DNA of 64,000 bases from Desulfobacterales bacterium. Lineage in GTDB: Bacteria; Desulfobacterota; Desulfobacteria; Desulfobacterales; JAHEIW01. The position numbers and the translations under genes were made by a program. The stretch covers positions 178,150 to 242,149 of the forward strand of contig JASJAN010000004.1 in assembly GCA_030066985.1 (NCBI GenBank). The letters are read 5' to 3'. This document shows positions 42,575-51,858 of the stretch, piece by piece. The notes beneath the pieces are model-generated. The model was not told where the DNA came from, ran no database searches, and saw only the letters and a list, made by a program, of their open reading frames with translations. Each line of letters starts with the position of its first letter. Position 1 is the stretch's first letter.

Positions 42575-45550
42575 CTAACGTTTAATATACATGACACATT
42601 TTGAGGTGCGTCCATCCACCTTGAGGTTGAATGGTTCGTGGAGTCGGATATGGGCTACGTGGGCCGTTTCATTAGCCACCGGCTGGGCAGTCAACCAGTC
42701 CCAATCGATAAAATCGGTGTCACCTTCCAAAACGGTGGCATAGGTAATGCCCAGCGTTGTGATATTATGGAAAAAATGCGAGCCTTGAGATGGATCGGCC
42801 TTTAATTTCTCTGAATTGGTCTCAACCATCGCTCCAACCCCGCAAATCTCCGCCCAGCTCACCGGGATTCCCAACCAGCGATCGGCTGAGCCCCACCGGC
42901 CGGGGCCCACCAACAGATATTTGCGGGAATCACTTAGCAGACCGGCGTTTAACTCACCAATTTCCCTGGCGATTTGCGGTGTTTTGGCGGTATCAAACTC
43001 ATCGGGTTTTACATAAAGGATGTCGGCCATATCCTCTTTTTCAGCATTACCCAGTGCGTGGGAAGAAACACAAAATGACCGCGCTAATTCATCAGGGCTG
43101 ATTTCAACTTGAAGCAGTTCCGCGCGGGCTGTCATCGGCCGGAGCTGTAAAAATGCAAATTCTGATTTTTGTTTCGGCTTCGCGGACATATGAATTGAAA
43201 ATTCGAGCTCCACCGGGCAACCCATTCCTTCCTGGCCCAGATCCAGTGCATCTACCAGTATTTCGGCCAGCGGGAACTGGCCGAATTTTAAGACCTGCGC
43301 AAACGTTAGTACCCGATAGCCGGGCATGTGGGCCGAATCTCGAATGCGATGTTCCTCAGGGATATAGGTGCTGGCCAAAAGCTTTACCGGCGCTTCGTCG
43401 TCCGCATCGCTGACATCCCTTTTGGCAAGATTGGCATCTTCCAAAATGCCCACCTCCGGTGCATCGCCTGCCATGTTCAGGGCATAAAAATATTGTTGGG
43501 AGTTCTCGAGGATATCATCGACTATAGAACGCTGCGGCAGTAATTGCGGATATTTGGGGGAAAACCGCAGGGCTTTTTCACCTTCCATGACCGTCTTGCC
43601 CAATCCCAGCGCCACGGTTGCAATGCCCTCTTCCGGCTTCATTTTGGCAAATGGGTAGTAATTATGAGACTGAGCAACACCGGATATGGTCGGGTAAAAA
43701 AATTGGCCGTATTGTTCCCCCACCAGCTGCTGAATGATGACGGCCATTTTCTCTTCTTCAGTACGGTGACCGACACGTTTTGAAAAGGCCTTGGGATCCC
43801 GGAAGTACGTTGAGGCGTATACCAGCTTGATGGCGTTAATCAGCTGGTACAGGCGGGTGTCGAGATCTGCATGATCATTAGGAAGCATATAAGTTCGATA
43901 CAAACCCGCATAGGCGCGGAATTGCGCATCCTCCAGCAAGCTCGACGACCGAACCGCCAGCGGGTAGTCAATATGTTCAAGATAAGCCCGAAGCTGATCT
44001 GCAATCCAGGACGGGAAATTAGCGCCTTGAAAAATCTGCGCAATTTCCTCATCCGGTATGTCGGATTTTGCCAGCTCTTTGAGATTATTTTCTTCGATAA
44101 AGGCATCAAAGCCTTCAGTGGTGACCACCAGCGTTTGGGGAACCAGAATGCTGACATCCTCAAATTTTTTCTGAATAGCTGGCAGTCGCTGCAGCAAATT
44201 GGCGATAAACGCCAGCCCCCGGGCCTTTCCGCCCAGAGACCCTTTGCCGATCTTAAAAAACTCTGTGGACGGATCAAAATCGCCGGAGTCAAAGTCGATC
44301 ACCACCCCTTTTTGCCGCCGCTGGCGCCAGCTTTGAATCATGGAAATCAGATAGTTGCGGTGGCTTTCAACACTGGCAAAGTCATCATAGCGTAAGGGAC
44401 GAATTTTAGATGCCAGGACGATTTCGGTCCGCGCAAACAACCATCTGGATAAATCATTGCGACTGCAATGATGCACAAAACTGTCTTCGGGAACGGTCGC
44501 CAACAGTTCTTCGAATTTCCGCAGGTTATGAGCGCGGGTAATTTCGCGGCCATCGGGTTTACGAAAGACAAAGTCTCCGAACCCCAGCTGATCCACAAAA
44601 AACGAGCGAACTTCAGCATGCAGACTGGGCGAGTTTTTATCGACAAAAGCGGCCGGAATGTCTTTTGCTTTTTCGGCATTGGAAGATTCCGAGCTGGTGA
44701 GCAACAGCGGGATGTCAAAGCGTTCTTTTTTGATCTGCAATAAAAAAGTGACCCCGGCATTTTCATCAAGGACACCATTGCGCGGAAAACGAACATCCGA
44801 AATCACACCCAGGATGTAAGGCTCAAATTTTTTAAAAAGTCGCAAGGCATCCTCAAAACTTTCGGCCACCAGTATTTTAGGCCGTGCCCGCATGGTCAGC
44901 AGTTTGTGTTCTTCATGGTGACGATATTCCATTATGGCCTGGGTCTGACTGACCAGTTCTTTGTAAAGCACCGGCAACAATGAGGAAATATATGTTGGTG
45001 AGTCCTCCACAAATAGAATGACCCGGATACCGGCAAATCCGGCATCGTGCTCAACGTTTAAACGGTCTTCAGCGCTTTTAACCAGGGCCACTAGGATATC
45101 GGTGTTGCCTGACCACACAAAGCATTGGTCAATTCCGGGCGGGCGGCTAAAATCCAGCAGGCATTTCTGCGCGGGCGATGGCAAAGAATCATGAGCCAAC
45201 AAAACCACTGGCAGATCGGGAGCCTTTTTCTTGATTTCTTCGCCCAGGGTAAAGACATCCATATCCGCCAGTTGGCTCATGGTGATGACCATGTCAAATT
45301 TCTTAAGATTTAGCATGGCCAGGGCTTCCTGGGCTTTAGAAACCCAGGTAAAACGGGGCGGATTGCTCAGGTTCAGGCCACGATATTCATTAATGATGCG
45401 TTCTGACAGGCGGCAGTCTTCTTCAAGAATCCAGGCATCATACGGGGTGGAGACCAGCAAAATATCCCTGACCTTGAGGGCCATCAATTCATGAAAAAGT
45501 TTAAACCGCGGGTCAAAATCTTCGGCAAAGCTTTCAATTTCTAACGCCAT
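42575..45550 (-). CDS. PEP synthase/PPDK-like ATP-grasp protein with two N-terminal receiver-like domains
   Basis: The product is about 991 aa. Residues ~1-165 are receiver-like (DILLVSTPYDAWILEED; VITMSQLADMDVFTLGEEI) without a clear phospho-Asp. Residues ~180-330 form a second receiver-like unit (VILFVEDSPTYISSLLPVL, GVISDVRFPRNG). Residues ~435-800 are the PEP/pyruvate-binding ATP-grasp fold: GKGSLGGKARGLAFIANLL and PLAVRSSSLLEDAQFRAYAGLYRTY. The phosphohistidine swivelling domain and PEP-binding TIM barrel of normal PpsA are missing. ATG 45550 has TAGGTA upstream; the in-frame ATG 45565 does not. It is probably a regulatory or non-standard phosphotransferase. Monocistronic. Confidence 0.85.
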   Translation of the reverse strand: MALEIESFAEDFDPRFKLFHELMALKVRDILLVSTPYDAWILEEDCRLSERIINEYRGLNLSNPPRFTWVSKAQEALAMLNLKKFDMVITMSQLADMDVFTLGEEIKKKAPDLPVVLLAHDSLPSPAQKCLLDFSRPPGIDQCFVWSGNTDILVALVKSAEDRLNVEHDAGFAGIRVILFVEDSPTYISSLLPVLYKELVSQTQAIMEYRHHEEHKLLTMRARPKILVAESFEDALRLFKKFEPYILGVISDVRFPRNGVLDENAGVTFLLQIKKERFDIPLLLTSSESSNAEKAKDIPAAFVDKNSPSLHAEVRSFFVDQLGFGDFVFRKPDGREITRAHNLRKFEELLATVPEDSFVHHCSRNDLSRWLFARTEIVLASKIRPLRYDDFASVESHRNYLISMIQSWRQRRQKGVVIDFDSGDFDPSTEFFKIGKGSLGGKARGLAFIANLLQRLPAIQKKFEDVSILVPQTLVVTTEGFDAFIEENNLKELAKSDIPDEEIAQIFQGANFPSWIADQLRAYLEHIDYPLAVRSSSLLEDAQFRAYAGLYRTYMLPNDHADLDTRLYQLINAIKLVYASTYFRDPKAFSKRVGHRTEEEKMAVIIQQLVGEQYGQFFYPTISGVAQSHNYYPFAKMKPEEGIATVALGLGKTVMEGEKALRFSPKYPQLLPQRSIVDDILENSQQYFYALNMAGDAPEVGILEDANLAKRDVSDADDEAPVKLLASTYIPEEHRIRDSAHMPGYRVLTFAQVLKFGQFPLAEILVDALDLGQEGMGCPVELEFSIHMSAKPKQKSEFAFLQLRPMTARAELLQVEISPDELARSFCVSSHALGNAEKEDMADILYVKPDEFDTAKTPQIAREIGELNAGLLSDSRKYLLVGPGRWGSADRWLGIPVSWAEICGVGAMVETNSEKLKADPSQGSHFFHNITTLGITYATVLEGDTDFIDWDWLTAQPVANETAHVAHIRLHEPFNLKVDGRTSKCVMYIKR

Positions 45551-45636
45551 ATGTTTACCTACCATAAAAACGTAAGACGTACTATGTTGGTATTGTAAAC
45601 TGGAAGCTACTCGGAATATAAATGATCACTTAATCA

Positions 45637-45739
45637 GTTTGCCCGTTAGCCAGTTTAGCCGGTTAGACCCGTTAAAAAAAGGAATAATATTTGTTTTTTA
45701 TTTTACAGGTCAACGGGCTAACGGGTAACGGGCTTAACC
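45637..45739. repeat. AACGGG/CCCGTT inverted word-repeat element
   Basis: Left: GTTTGCCCGTTAGCCAGTTT and two more words (45637-45673). Right: CAACGGGCTAACGGGTAACG, then GGCTTAACC (45711-45739). The arms are inverted across an AT-rich spacer. It shares its word with 9221, 24606 and 48056. Confidence 0.78.
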
Positions 45740-45935
45740 TGTACATCTTTGAGATCGGTTTTGGTTACGCCACAGCACATCATGTTACCTGTAAACATGT
45801 GTTGCCTGCATCTTCATTTCAACCATATCTTTTGTCAAATCGCAATGATTTTGGACTTGGCATTCAAAAAGGTTATGGTTTATAAGATCTTAAAGCAAGT
45901 CGGCCATGTGCCAGATTAAACCTAAGGAAATAAAT

Positions 45936-47510
45936 GTGAACATCTGGATGACCCTTAAAAAGGCATTGGATCTATACCCTGAAAAGATTGGCGTCGTCGA
46001 CGGCAACCGATCGTATACCTATCGGCAGGTCGCAGAACGCGTGGCCGGGTTGGCCCGCTATTTCCAAAAACAAAGAATTCAACCGCAAGATCGCATCTCT
46101 GTTCTTGAGGTCAATTCGCATGCTTATCTGGAAACCTATTATGCCGCAGCCGGGATAGGTGCTATTGTTAATCCGCTCAATTACCGCCTTTCCGCCCGGG
46201 AGGTAGCTTTTATTTTAAACGATGCCGGCAGCCGCTGGTTAATTGCCGCCTCGCGTTTTGCAGATGTCGTCCAAGGCGTATTAAAAGAAGGTGTACCTCT
46301 CGAAGGAATTGTCTGGATTGGCGACCCGCCGGAAGCGTCATTTCCGCTTCAATGCCACGGCTACGAAGATGCCATTTCTACGAGTGTCGGGATTTTTGAG
46401 CCGGTACCGGTTGAAGAGGACCAAGTGGCGCATCTGTACTATACCAGCGGCACTACCGGGCGCCCCAAAGGGGTCATGCTCACGCATAAGAATGTGTGCA
46501 GCCACTCCCTGGGAACGATCGCCGAACTGAAACTGGTGGACACCGATGTCTGGGGCCATATTGCACCCATGTTTCACCTGGCAGATGCCTGGGCAACATT
46601 TGCCATAACTTGGGTTGGCGCACGGCATGTGATGCTCGATCAATTTGAGGCTGAAGCCGTAATGGCCACCATCGAAAAACGAAAGATAACGCTGAGCAAT
46701 TTAATCCCCACCATGCTCAACCTGATGATCAAACACCCGCGGGTGGCCGAATATGATTTTTCCAGCCTGCGGGAAATCCTGAGCGGAGGCGCTCCGATTG
46801 CGCCTGAGCTCGTCAGGAGCATTATGGAAACCCTTGGCTGCGATTACATCCAAACTTACGGCATGACGGAGACCAGTCCGTATTTGACCTTCAGCATTTT
46901 AAAAGCCCATTTGAAGACCCTGCCACCTGATGCGCAATTGAAATATAAATCCAAGACAGGCCGGCCGGCGATCGGGGTGGAGCTTAAAGTTGTGGACGAG
47001 CAAGGGACGCCGATTGCGGCGGATGAGCAACAGGTTGGGGAGATTTGGGTGCGGGGGGATACCATCACACCCGGCTACTGGTATCAGCCCGAGGAAACCG
47101 CCAATGCTTTTACCGATGGATGGCTGCGCACCGGCGATCTGGCCACTCTGGATTCGGAGGGCTATGTCAACATTGTGGATCGTAAAAAGGACATGATTGT
47201 CACCGGCGGGGAAAACGTGTACTCCACCGAAGTTGAAAACGTGCTGTACATGCATCCCAAGATTCTGGAAGCTGCTGTTTTTGGCGTGCCGGATGAACGC
47301 TGGGGAGAGGCCGTTAACGCCGCTGTTGTTCTCAGAGCCGGTGAGACCGCCACCGCAGATGAAATTATTGCCTTTTGCAAAACGCATCAGGCCGCCTACA
47401 AAGCCCCCAAAGCCATTGTTTTTTTGGAAGAACTACCCAAAACGGGATCCGGAAAAATCTATAAAAAAGGCCTGCGCGATCCTTACCTGCAAAAAAGGGC
47501 GGACAAGTGA
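45936..47510 (+). CDS. Acyl-CoA synthetase (ANL superfamily, long-chain-fatty-acid-CoA ligase-like)
   Basis: The product is about 524 aa. The AMP-binding motif is YYTSGTTGRPKGVMLTH. Further motifs: QTYGMTETSP, GWLRTGDLATLDSEGYVNIVDRKKDMIVTGGENVYSTEVE, and the C-terminal lysine in PKTGSGKIYKKGLRD. It adenylates a carboxylic acid and transfers it to CoA. Chain length cannot be read from the sequence. GTG 45936 is preferred because AAGGA lies six bases upstream; ATG 45906 is an alternative without a Shine-Dalgarno sequence. It stands alone. Confidence 0.93.
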   Translation: MNIWMTLKKALDLYPEKIGVVDGNRSYTYRQVAERVAGLARYFQKQRIQPQDRISVLEVNSHAYLETYYAAAGIGAIVNPLNYRLSAREVAFILNDAGSRWLIAASRFADVVQGVLKEGVPLEGIVWIGDPPEASFPLQCHGYEDAISTSVGIFEPVPVEEDQVAHLYYTSGTTGRPKGVMLTHKNVCSHSLGTIAELKLVDTDVWGHIAPMFHLADAWATFAITWVGARHVMLDQFEAEAVMATIEKRKITLSNLIPTMLNLMIKHPRVAEYDFSSLREILSGGAPIAPELVRSIMETLGCDYIQTYGMTETSPYLTFSILKAHLKTLPPDAQLKYKSKTGRPAIGVELKVVDEQGTPIAADEQQVGEIWVRGDTITPGYWYQPEETANAFTDGWLRTGDLATLDSEGYVNIVDRKKDMIVTGGENVYSTEVENVLYMHPKILEAAVFGVPDERWGEAVNAAVVLRAGETATADEIIAFCKTHQAAYKAPKAIVFLEELPKTGSGKIYKKGLRDPYLQKRADK

Positions 47511-47511
47511 T

Positions 47512-47895
47512 TTATTTGCGGGTGCGCACAGCATAGGCTCGCGGGGTTCGGGATTGCCAGTCTCTGGTCCCTCGGCTGAAATCGAAAAGGCTTGATGACG
47601 GCCCATCATCCTGTTCAGCTGTCCAAACCCACCAGCTCACAGTTTCCAGCAGCGGGGTTATATTGCGTTTCCCCTTTCCTTCTTGAAAAAGTGTTTCGAG
47701 CTCTTTGCTTGTGGGCATTCTCCAACCACTGCCATCTATATCAAGGCCCCTTGCCCAATCGTTGGCTTCATCCCAATTCATGATTTTGCCAGGCCCCGCT
47801 ATCCATTCTAGACCTGTATTAGAGTCAACCACGACCCCGTTTTCATATTTTACATAGGGATCATCGCGATCAATAATTTGGGAATCTCCATCCAT
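47512..47895 (-). CDS. DUF1566 domain protein
   Basis: The product is 127 aa. The domain signature is WRMPTSKELETLF with flanking SNTGLEWIAGP, WDEANDWARGLDIDGSG and the closing RTPRAYAVRTRK, typical of DUF1566/Lcl C-terminal-like proteins (FGE-sulfatase-like context). No signal peptide is visible, although relatives are often exported. It stops one base after the acyl-CoA synthetase stop and is convergent with it. GGAGG precedes ATG 47895. Function unknown. Confidence 0.85.
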   Translation of the reverse strand: MDGDSQIIDRDDPYVKYENGVVVDSNTGLEWIAGPGKIMNWDEANDWARGLDIDGSGWRMPTSKELETLFQEGKGKRNITPLLETVSWWVWTAEQDDGPSSSLFDFSRGTRDWQSRTPRAYAVRTRK

Positions 47896-48055
47896 CTTGC
47901 GACCTCCTTTTAATGATTTTAACTGCGAAAATAAGATGGGGATGGTTTATGGAAACGCAAGTCGCGATAAGAAATGGTGTTTGATTATAAAACTGGAGAA
48001 GCGGTTCTGCCAGTTGCACCCGTATGGACTGGGACGCTGTCATGTATTGTCTTCA

Positions 48056-48232
48056 ACCGGCTAATCCACCACAGGCGGACAAGCGGGTAACGGGCTCAAC
48101 CTATAAACCATTCAGGTTGTCCCGTTGAGTCCGCCATCGGCGGATTGAGCCCGATAAGAAGGGTAATCATTCAGGTATCATCTTTAACCGGCAAGCGGGC
48201 CAACGGGTAACGGACTCAACCAATAACAGAAT
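48056..48232. repeat. AACGGG/CCCGTT word-repeat cluster with GC-rich cores
   Basis: Three word blocks: TCAACCGGCTAATCCACC and GCGGGTAACGGGCTCAACC; GTTGTCCCGTTGAGTCCGCC-ATC-GGCGGATTGAGCCC; and AACCGGCAAGCGGGCCAACG with GGGTAACGGACTCAACC. It fills most of the region between the DUF1566 gene and mogA. Confidence 0.7.
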
Positions 48233-48250
48233 ACATTTTTAAGATAGGTT

Positions 48251-48754
48251 TTAGTCGTTAACATGCTTTACCAAATGCCCCAGCTCAGGAAAAATCAGCC
48301 GGGTGCAGGCCAGCTTGCAGGCAGCGAGACTACCAGGCATGCAAAACACAACCGTGTTGCCGATAACCCCGGCCGTGGCACGGGACATGATGGCGGCGGA
48401 GTCGATCTCCTCCATGCTGAGTTTGGCAAACAGCGGGCCAAATGCACTCAGCTCCTTGGTAAATAGTGGGTTAACGGCTTCGATGGTCACATCCTTTTTG
48501 GTGATCCCAGTACCACCGCTTAAAAGAACCACCGCGGGATTTGCTTTTAAAATACCATCTTTCAGGGTGTCTGCAATTTCATCGGCTTCATCGGGGATTA
48601 CCTTGTGAAAAACAATCTTATGTCCCTTTTTTTCAGCCTGCTGACGGATCCATTTGCCGCTGGTATCATTATCTAATGTGCGGGTGGTGGAAACCGTTAT
48701 GATACCCAGGTCTACGGACGCGGGTGCCTGTTTTTTATGGTCTTTTACGCTCAT
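48251..48754 (-). CDS. MogA/MoaB family molybdopterin adenylyltransferase
   Basis: The product is 167 aa. VLLSGGTGITKKDVTIEAV, the TGGTG-type nucleotide-binding motif, and FCMPGSLAACKLACTRLIFPELGHL, with the PGS motif, define the family. MogA activates molybdopterin by adenylation. MoaB is a paralogue of less clear role; 167 aa and the N-terminus fit MoaB-like proteins in anaerobes. Divergent from mobA at 49194, with moaC nearby, so the locus supplies molybdopterin cofactor, useful for formate dehydrogenases and DMSO-reductase-family enzymes. Confidence 0.92.
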   Translation of the reverse strand: MSVKDHKKQAPASVDLGIITVSTTRTLDNDTSGKWIRQQAEKKGHKIVFHKVIPDEADEIADTLKDGILKANPAVVLLSGGTGITKKDVTIEAVNPLFTKELSAFGPLFAKLSMEEIDSAAIMSRATAGVIGNTVVFCMPGSLAACKLACTRLIFPELGHLVKHVND

Positions 48755-49028
48755 GTTTAAAAAATTGGATTAATGCAGTAGTGGTCTACAGGAGTAATGG
48801 TTCTGATAGATGATAATAGCCTCTTGTTGTATATGTACATCATGATATATTTTTGGATCAAGAAATATATTATAGGTTAATACAGTGATTCAGCAAACCC
48901 CCTGATTATACCTTGATTTTGGTTCTCTTTTTTCTTAAGCTGAAATGTTATAGAAACATATTAGAATAAATTTACGTAACCTGAGCCGGTCATGTCATTT
49001 TCTTTCAGGCGCTATGATAAGCGTGTTG
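48755..49028. other. AT-rich intergenic region upstream of mogA
   Basis: Probably holds the mogA promoter. A GTGGTCTACAGGAGTAATGG word near 48780 belongs to the GGAGTAATGG repeat family. No gene seen. Confidence 0.35.
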
Positions 49029-49115
49029 CCTGGTGGCCTGATATTTGGGATTAATCAACGCTGTTCCTGAATTAAAAGCCTGGATGCCGATCATCCCAAA
49101 TATCAGGCCACCAGG
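49029..49115. repeat. Perfect 23-bp inverted repeat upstream of mobA
   Basis: Left arm 49029-49051 (CCTGGTGGCCTGATATTTGG and three more bases) is an exact reverse complement of 49093-49115, with a 41-base spacer. It lies between divergent mogA and mobA. Its perfection is unlike the word-repeat elements. Confidence 0.9.
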
Positions 49116-49193
49116 TAGCATTTAGGTAATTTGCCAGAATAGCGCCTTCCAGAAAAAACATGACCTTTTTTGACATTGAAATAACAAAAAATC

Positions 49194-49805
49194 ATGACAT
49201 CGAAGAGCAAATTCCCCTGCACAGGGGTAATCCTGTCCGGTGGTCTGGCCAATCGCTATGAGGGGACCGAAAAGGCCCTACTGATGGTTGGCGGGATTCG
49301 GATACTGGATCGATTATACCACATTTATCAGGAGTTGTTTGACGAAATTATTCTGGTCACCAACAGCCCGCATAAATTTTTAGAATGGGATCTGCTGATT
49401 GTATCAGACCTTTTCCCGATTCGCAGCTCTCTGACCGGAATTCATGCCGGCCTTTTTTACGCGACGAATCCGTATGCCTTTATTTCAGCCTGTGATACGC
49501 CTTTTCTGAAAAGGGAAATGGTTGAAACCATCATCGGAAAAATTGAAGCCCAAATCGATATTGTGATGCCCGAAACCTCCGCCGGGTTTGAGCCCCTTTG
49601 CGCGGTCTACTCCAAACGCTGTCTTGAAGCCGCACAAAACCACCTGGAGCGCAAAAAATTAAAAATTACCAAAACATTTCGCAAGAGCCGAATCAAAACC
49701 GTTTCAGAGAAGGCATTGCGTAAAATAGATCCCGAACTGCAGTCATTTTTCAACATAAATACGCCTGAGGATTTAGCGCGTGCGGAGGAGATGGCCGAAG
49801 GATAA
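49194..49805 (+). CDS. mobA: Molybdenum cofactor guanylyltransferase
   Basis: The product is 203 aa. The nucleotide-binding signature is GVILSGGLANRYEGTEKALLMVGG, as in MobA (GGxxxRxGxxK). FISACDTPFLKREMVE and SAGFEPLCAVYSKRCLEAAQ match later motifs (Asp for Mg2+; P-L-x-A-V-Y). It joins GMP to molybdopterin to make the MGD cofactor. The start has only a weak Shine-Dalgarno sequence (ATAACAAA). It is followed by moaC and a murein transglycosylase. Confidence 0.9.
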   Translation: MTSKSKFPCTGVILSGGLANRYEGTEKALLMVGGIRILDRLYHIYQELFDEIILVTNSPHKFLEWDLLIVSDLFPIRSSLTGIHAGLFYATNPYAFISACDTPFLKREMVETIIGKIEAQIDIVMPETSAGFEPLCAVYSKRCLEAAQNHLERKKLKITKTFRKSRIKTVSEKALRKIDPELQSFFNINTPEDLARAEEMAEG

Positions 49806-49810
49806 GTTTT

Positions 49811-49926
49811 CAGATGACAGATAGAGCCCATCATTTTCCATTTTTACCATCTGTTCTCTGTCGTTTGACACTGACACCTGCTTGCCGCGGCGTAGCCCGA
49901 CAGGGCGAAGACGGGACACCTGAAAC
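49811..49926. repeat. CTCTGTC/ACACCTG composite word-repeat element
   Basis: CAGATGACAGATAGAG is partly inverted as CTCTGTCGTTTG, followed by GACACTGACACCTG. A GC core GCCGCGGCGTAGCCCGACAG follows and resembles the cores at 6522 and 55660. Confidence 0.55.
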
Positions 49927-49986
49927 CAAATGCATTACCCTGAATGCTCTGTGAGCTCAGGGATTAAAAGATTATAAGGAAGAACT

Positions 49987-50466
49987 ATGCCTAAACTTAC
50001 CCACATTGATGAAGAGGGCCGGGTCCGGATGGTGGATGTCACCGATAAAAAAGCCACGGTACGAACGGCCGTGGCCGGTGGGATAATCTCTATGAACCCG
50101 GAAACATTTGCTTTGATTCAAAACCAGAAAGTCAAAAAAGGCAATGTCCTTGAAACCGCCCGCATTGCCGGTGTGATGGCTGCCAAAAAGACCGCAGAGC
50201 TCATCCCCATGTGCCACCCGTTGAACATTACCCATATCCAGGTTGACTTTTCGCCTGATGACGCTAAAAACTGCATTGGCATTGAAGCCTCCGTGCGAGC
50301 CATCGATCAGACAGGTGTTGAAATGGAAGCCATCACCGCAGTCTCGGTTGCGGCGCTGACGATTTATGATATGTGCAAAGCCACTGATAAAGAAATGACG
50401 ATCACCAAAATCCAGCTTTTAAAAAAAACCGGCGGTAAAAGCGGTACCTACGTTCGCAAAGGATGA
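49987..50466 (+). CDS. moaC: Cyclic pyranopterin monophosphate synthase MoaC
   Basis: The product is 159 aa, full length. Signature HIDEEGRVRMVDVTDK near the N-terminus, AARIAGVMAAKKTAELIPMCHPL in the middle, and TGVEMEAITAVSVAALTIYDMCKA with the catalytic region. MoaC completes the conversion of GTP to cPMP with MoaA. AAGGAAG precedes ATG 49987. It overlaps mltA by four bases (ATGA). moaA is not in the window; the radical SAM gene at 41166 does not look like moaA. Confidence 0.96.
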   Translation: MPKLTHIDEEGRVRMVDVTDKKATVRTAVAGGIISMNPETFALIQNQKVKKGNVLETARIAGVMAAKKTAELIPMCHPLNITHIQVDFSPDDAKNCIGIEASVRAIDQTGVEMEAITAVSVAALTIYDMCKATDKEMTITKIQLLKKTGGKSGTYVRKG

Positions 50467-51701
50467 AAATATTGATGAAATTTTACCTGTTTATAAATAC
50501 CAAATCCGCACTGGCATTATTCCTTGCCCTTGCGGTCTTAATGGCCGGCTGTCCGGCGCCGATTAAAAAGCCATCGGAAGAAGCGTCAATGGTCCGCCGA
50601 TCCAGTTTTTCATACCCGGATTTTCATGATGATCTGGAAATGGATGGTCTGGAGCACAGCATTTTAAAAAGTCTAGAATACCTGGAAAGGATACCGGCCG
50701 ATCGAACGTTTACATTTGGTGAAGACCAATTTGATGCAGTCCATCTGAAAAAATCATTGCAGTATTTTCTGGACTTTATCCACACCAGCCCCACCAGCAA
50801 GCAACTGGAACGCTTCATCCGCGATAACTACATCGTTTATCAATCCATCGGCAGGGATCAAAAAGGGGAAGTTTTGTTCACCGGTTATTACGAACCGCAT
50901 TTAAGTGGTCGTTTAGACAGAAACGAGGAATTTCAATATCCCCTTTACGCGCTGCCAATGGATCTGATGAAAATCGACCTTTCCCCTTTTAGCGAAAAAT
51001 TCAAAGGACAAAGCATTGTGGGGCGCTACACCGATAACACGGTGGTTCCGTACTTTGACCGCCAGGAAATTGAGGAAGAAAATGCACTGGCCGGCAGAGC
51101 TGAGCCCCTGGTATGGGTGAACGATCCGGTTGATGTGTTTTTTCTGCAGATCCAGGGTTCTGGCAAAGTATTTCTGGATACCGGTGAGGTTATCAATGTC
51201 CATTACCATGGCAGCAATGGCCGGCCGTACCGCAGCATTGGGAAGCTTTTGATTGATGAGCAAAAAATCCCCCGTGAGGAAATGTCGATGCAAAAAATCC
51301 GGTCCTATTTGCAGGAGCATCCGGAGGAAATGGCGTCGGTGTTTAACTATAACCCCAGTTATGTCTTTTTCAAGATAGAGCCTGAAGGCCCACTCGGCTC
51401 CCTGAATGTCCTGCTGACACCGGGGCGCTCCATTGCTCTGGACAGGCGCATCTTTCCATATGCGACCCTGGCGTATATTGAAACCCAGAAACCGGTGGTC
51501 AACAGCACCGGTCAAATTGACCGCTGGGTGGATTTTCAACGGTTTGTCCTTAACCAGGATACCGGAGGTGCCATTCGGGGGCCGGGACGCGCCGATGTTT
51601 TCTGGGGTAACGGACCTTATGCTGAAATTGCCGCCGGACATCTGGCGCATGTCGGGCAGTTGTATTTTTTGATTTTAAAACCTGAAAGACCAAAAGAATA
51701 G
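50463..51701 (+). CDS. mltA: Membrane-bound lytic murein transglycosylase A (lipoprotein)
   Basis: The product is 412 aa. The lipobox VLMAGC (Cys ~30) ends a hydrophobic signal. The MltA barrel shows FTGYYEPHLSGR, QIQGSGKVFLDTGEVINVHYHGSNGRPYRSIGK, and the catalytic Asp in VLNQDTGGAIRGPGRADVFWG. It cleaves peptidoglycan to anhydromuropeptides at the outer membrane. It is co-translated with moaC, a link with no evident functional reason. Confidence 0.94.
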   Translation: MKILMKFYLFINTKSALALFLALAVLMAGCPAPIKKPSEEASMVRRSSFSYPDFHDDLEMDGLEHSILKSLEYLERIPADRTFTFGEDQFDAVHLKKSLQYFLDFIHTSPTSKQLERFIRDNYIVYQSIGRDQKGEVLFTGYYEPHLSGRLDRNEEFQYPLYALPMDLMKIDLSPFSEKFKGQSIVGRYTDNTVVPYFDRQEIEEENALAGRAEPLVWVNDPVDVFFLQIQGSGKVFLDTGEVINVHYHGSNGRPYRSIGKLLIDEQKIPREEMSMQKIRSYLQEHPEEMASVFNYNPSYVFFKIEPEGPLGSLNVLLTPGRSIALDRRIFPYATLAYIETQKPVVNSTGQIDRWVDFQRFVLNQDTGGAIRGPGRADVFWGNGPYAEIAAGHLAHVGQLYFLILKPERPKE

Positions 51702-51858
51702 ATTAATTAACGCGTATTGGAGTACTGGAGTGATGACGATAAGATGCTTTAGGACCCATCCGATAAGGGGTTATCCTTGACACTTATACCTAAAATCAGT
51801 ACTTAAAGAATTTTTCAGCAATATTTAGAACCCCTAAAAAGGGAGTCAGAGACAACAA

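Noticed and set aside
49029..49193. Molybdenum cofactor riboswitch before mobA
   Set aside because: Position is suggestive, but the structure is a simple long hairpin and I could not match the conserved motifs of that riboswitch.
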